From Candidatus Segatella caccae (lineage in GTDB: Bacteria > Bacteroidota > Bacteroidia > Bacteroidales > Bacteroidaceae): a DNA stretch of 44,761 nucleotides. This document shows positions 42,538 through 44,761 of the stretch, piece by piece. The notes under the pieces were generated by a model that was not told where the DNA came from, did no database searches, and saw only the letters and a program-made list of their open reading frames with translations. The position numbers were made by a program, and so were the translations under genes. The stretch's first letter is position 1. Every line of letters starts with the position of its first letter. The stretch covers positions 1-44,761 of the forward strand of contig USOQ01000012.1 in NCBI GenBank assembly GCA_900556395.1, read 5' to 3'.

Positions 42538-43197
42538 ATGTATAGAACAAGACATTTTATATATGGACTCCTCATGCTCCTGTTTGTGGCTGCTTGTCAA
42601 GAACAGGTGGAACACACTGCTCCTGCTATTAGGGCGCGTGACTCTGTAGCCATGATGACGTCTTATGGTGTAAATACCCTCATCAGTGACTCTGGTGTGA
42701 TCAAGTATCGCATTGTGACCGAGCGATGGGAGGTAAATACCAATCGTAACCCTTCAAGATGGATTTTTGACAAGGGCATGCTCTTGGAGCAGTTTGATGA
42801 TAAGTTTCACATCAACAGTTATATACAGTGTGATACGGCTTATTATTTTGATCAGCTTAGAGTTTGGAAACTCTATGGACGAGTGCGCATCCTTACCAAG
42901 GATGGTTTGCGCTTTGCGAGCGAACAGCTTACGTGGGATGAAAATAAGCACGAACTCTCCAGTAATGTATTTAGTAAGCTCATCACTCCTGAACGCACTT
43001 TACAAGGAACTCATTTCTGGAGTGACGAAAAGATGACGCGCTACTTTGTAAGTAATTCCAAAGGTAGTTTTGAAAAGAATGATGTGGCTGGTTCTGGAGG
43101 TAGTGACACCTTGCGCTCTCAGCCCGACTCGGTGAAGAGCAATCTTCGTCAGCGTGCTACTCCACAGCGTGCTACAACCATTCCTCTGATGCACTAA
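42538..43197 (+). CDS. lptC: LPS export protein LptC, lipoprotein form
   Basis: LptC bridges the inner-membrane LptBFG exporter to the periplasmic LptA chain. This 219-residue product starts at the ATG 42538; the TTG at 42517 is not needed. It has a lipoprotein signal (LLFVAAC, C20) instead of the single membrane anchor of E. coli LptC. The beta-jelly-roll pattern follows (GVIKYRIVTERWE, KLYGRVRILTKDGLRFASEQ, THFWSDEKMTRYF). The last ~45 residues are Ser/Arg-rich and probably disordered. It lies 26 bases before the CNNM gene. Confidence 0.85.
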   Translation: MYRTRHFIYGLLMLLFVAACQEQVEHTAPAIRARDSVAMMTSYGVNTLISDSGVIKYRIVTERWEVNTNRNPSRWIFDKGMLLEQFDDKFHINSYIQCDTAYYFDQLRVWKLYGRVRILTKDGLRFASEQLTWDENKHELSSNVFSKLITPERTLQGTHFWSDEKMTRYFVSNSKGSFEKNDVAGSGGSDTLRSQPDSVKSNLRQRATPQRATTIPLMH

Positions 43198-43223
43198 TGT
43201 CATGACAGAAACCTTAAAAAAAT

Positions 43224-44495
43224 ATGGAAGTAGGATTTAATCTTATTATAGGCATACTGGTTACACTCCTGTTCTCTGGTTTTTTCAGTGGCATGGAGAT
43301 AGCTTTTGTGTCTTCCAATCGAATGCTTGCCGAGATGGACAAGGATAAGAATAAGAATGGTGTGAGTCAACGTTTAGTATCGCTCTTTTATTCTCATCCC
43401 AACGGCTTTGTAAGCACCATGCTCGTGGGTAATAATATTGCGCTCGTAGTCTATGGCATATTGATAGCTCGTCTTTTTGATAATACGATCTTTAGGGGCA
43501 TGGATGCGGCTTTCACCGTTCCTGCTGATACGATATTATCAACGATTATCGTGCTCTTTACTGGCGAGTTTTTGCCCAAAACCCTTTTTAAGTCCAACCC
43601 CAACCGGTTGTTGTCTATCTTCAGTCCATTGGCTTATGTATGTTATGTCGTACTTTGGCCCATCAGTAAGTTTAGTACTTTCTTGAGTAAAATCTTACTC
43701 CGTATTGTGGGAGTAAAGATGGATGTAGAGGCTGAAGATGAGGGTTTCTCCAAAGTAGATTTGGATTATTTGGTGCAGTCGAGTATTGACAATGCTGAGA
43801 AAGATTCGGATATAGACGATGAAGTGAAGATATTTCAGAATGCACTCGACTTCTCAGATACGAAAGTGCGCGATTGTATGGTACCACGCACCGAGATACA
43901 GGCTGTTGCGACAGATGCTTCATTGGATGAACTGCGACAAAAGTTTATTGAGAGTGGCAATTCCAAGATTATTGTCTATGAGGAAGATATCGATCATATC
44001 GTAGGATATATTCATAGTTCCGAACTATTTCATAATCCTGTGAAGTGGCAAGATCATGTGCGCAAGATGCCTTTTGTGCCCGAAACGATGCAAGCTCAGA
44101 AGCTGATGCAGATATTCTTACAACAGAAGAAATCATTGGGGGTTGTCGTAGATGAGTTTGGAGGAACCAGTGGCTTGGTAAGCCTTGAAGACATCGTAGA
44201 AGAAATCTTTGGTGATATAGAAGACGAACACGACTCTTCTAAGTATGTCGCCAAACAGACTGAAGATGGTGACTATTTGTTGTCTGCTCGATTGGAAATT
44301 GATAAGGTGAACGATCTCTTTGATCTTGACCTTCCGGAGAGCGATGAGTATATGACAGTAGGTGGATTGATTCTGCATGAATATCAGAGCTTCCCGAAGC
44401 TGAATGAGGTTATAAAGTTTGACAAATATGAGTTCAAAATCATCAAATCTACCTCCCGTAAGATAGAGCTGGTGCGGTTGCACCTATTGCGATGA
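43224..44495 (+). CDS. CNNM/CorC-family membrane protein (GldE-like)
   Basis: The 423-residue protein has an N-terminal DUF21/CNNM membrane domain (residues ~1-140, three or four helices, SGFFSGMEIAFVSSNR). A CBS pair follows at ~200-330 (VRDCMVPRTEIQAVATDA, VVVDEFGGTSGLVSLEDIVE), then a CorC/HlyC C-terminal domain. Members are linked to magnesium or cobalt efflux. The gliding-linked GldE of Bacteroidetes belongs here too, but motility cannot be inferred. It is placed between lptC and a PpiD-like gene, with a terminator after it. Confidence 0.9.
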   Translation: MEVGFNLIIGILVTLLFSGFFSGMEIAFVSSNRMLAEMDKDKNKNGVSQRLVSLFYSHPNGFVSTMLVGNNIALVVYGILIARLFDNTIFRGMDAAFTVPADTILSTIIVLFTGEFLPKTLFKSNPNRLLSIFSPLAYVCYVVLWPISKFSTFLSKILLRIVGVKMDVEAEDEGFSKVDLDYLVQSSIDNAEKDSDIDDEVKIFQNALDFSDTKVRDCMVPRTEIQAVATDASLDELRQKFIESGNSKIIVYEEDIDHIVGYIHSSELFHNPVKWQDHVRKMPFVPETMQAQKLMQIFLQQKKSLGVVVDEFGGTSGLVSLEDIVEEIFGDIEDEHDSSKYVAKQTEDGDYLLSARLEIDKVNDLFDLDLPESDEYMTVGGLILHEYQSFPKLNEVIKFDKYEFKIIKSTSRKIELVRLHLLR

Positions 44496-44524
44496 ACCCC
44501 CATAGATGTTTACGAATATAGACT

Positions 44525-44560
44525 AAAAAGCACTTGTACGAAGATGCAAGTGCTTTTTTT
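44525..44560 (+). terminator. Terminator after the CNNM gene
   Basis: AAAAAGCACTTG (44525-44536) pairs perfectly with CAAGTGCTTTTT (44547-44558) and continues into a run of T. It separates the lptC-CNNM unit from the PpiD-like gene. Confidence 0.9.
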
Positions 44561-44637
44561 GTTTGTTTTTTTACCAGTTTTTGCTCTGTGAGGCTAAAAA
44601 ACATACTAAAAAATTCCCTTATTTGCGATTTTCTTTG

Positions 44638-44646
44638 TATTTTTGC
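44638..44646 (+). promoter_or_regulatory. -7 box of the PpiD-like gene
   Basis: TATTTTTGC, giving an A-rich leader of about 67 bases to the ATG at 44719. A TTTG lies 12 bases upstream, too near for a canonical -33. Confidence 0.5.
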
Positions 44647-44718
44647 AAGCAATTGGCTACATTTCTGATTATGAGTCATCCAGGAGAAACAAAAAATAAA
44701 AATAAAAATTAAAACGTA

Positions 44719-44761
44719 ATGGCAGCATTAGGAACAATTAGAAAAAGAGGCGTGATACTGG
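44719..44761 (+). CDS. Start of a PpiD/SurA-like peptidyl-prolyl isomerase (partial)
   Basis: Only the first 14 codons are inside the window (MAALGTIRKRGVIL). They match the N-terminus of Bacteroidetes periplasmic foldases with a SurA-type N-domain, which begin with a short basic segment (here LGTIRKRG) followed by a membrane anchor. The gene is cut by the window edge. Position after lptC and the CNNM gene supports an envelope-protein folding role. The assignment rests on a very short sequence. Confidence 0.6.
   Translation, partial: MAALGTIRKRGVIL

Overview
The window looks like a chromosomal segment from a Bacteroidales bacterium, most probably Prevotella or a close relative (Prevotellaceae). 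The grounds are intrinsic. Most transcription units start behind the Bacteroidetes -7 box TAnnTTTG. Several proteins belong to families largely confined to the phylum (DUF4924, DUF4837, DUF4105, DUF4922, DUF4450, the Bacteroidetes type of LptE). FeoA is fused to FeoB, SecA is of the long Bacteroidetes form, and one secreted protein ends in a C-terminal tail typical of Prevotella exported proteins. No rRNA, CRISPR array, prophage or complete insertion sequence was seen.

Left end (1-7141): part of a pectin-utilisation locus. A GH105-type unsaturated rhamnogalacturonyl hydrolase and a GH106-type alpha-L-rhamnosidase on the minus strand diverge from a large DUF4450-like six-hairpin glycosidase-type protein on the plus strand. 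All three carry signal peptides, which fits stepwise removal of unsaturated uronic acid and rhamnose from rhamnogalacturonan pieces in the periplasm. No SusC/SusD pair or regulator lies inside the window.

7300-16000: a secreted protein of unknown function, a ROK-family sugar kinase, and then a plus-strand run LysE-family exporter / DUF4924 / prfC / ClC channel with CBS domains / fmt / tsaC, closed by a strong hairpin. 16100-17060 holds a B3/4 tRNA-editing-domain protein and tRNA-His.

17084-23337: a minus-strand housekeeping block, rlmN - DUF4837 - pdxA - sigma-54 activator - lptE - acidic TPR-like protein - secG. It links RNA modification, vitamin B6 synthesis and envelope biogenesis.

23407-29020: the most unusual gene, a 1261-residue fusion of a GT2 glycosyltransferase, a DUF4922 (GalT/HIT-like) domain and a SpoIID/LytB domain, followed by an AmpG-like permease. 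I read this pair as a candidate peptidoglycan-remodelling or recycling module. Next to it is a non-coding element of about 340 bp with 23-bp terminal inverted repeats, resembling a MITE.

29023-41072: an NCS2 purine permease, a YjbQ-family enzyme, an SGNH hydrolase, a YbjJ-like MFS transporter, FeoAB, SecA and a DUF4105 protein with a small secreted partner. 41172-44761: an outer-membrane beta-barrel-like protein, LptC, a CNNM/CorC (GldE-like) protein and the first codons of a PpiD/SurA-like foldase, another envelope-biogenesis run.

All family names come from reading the translated sequence by eye. No database or structure search was run.
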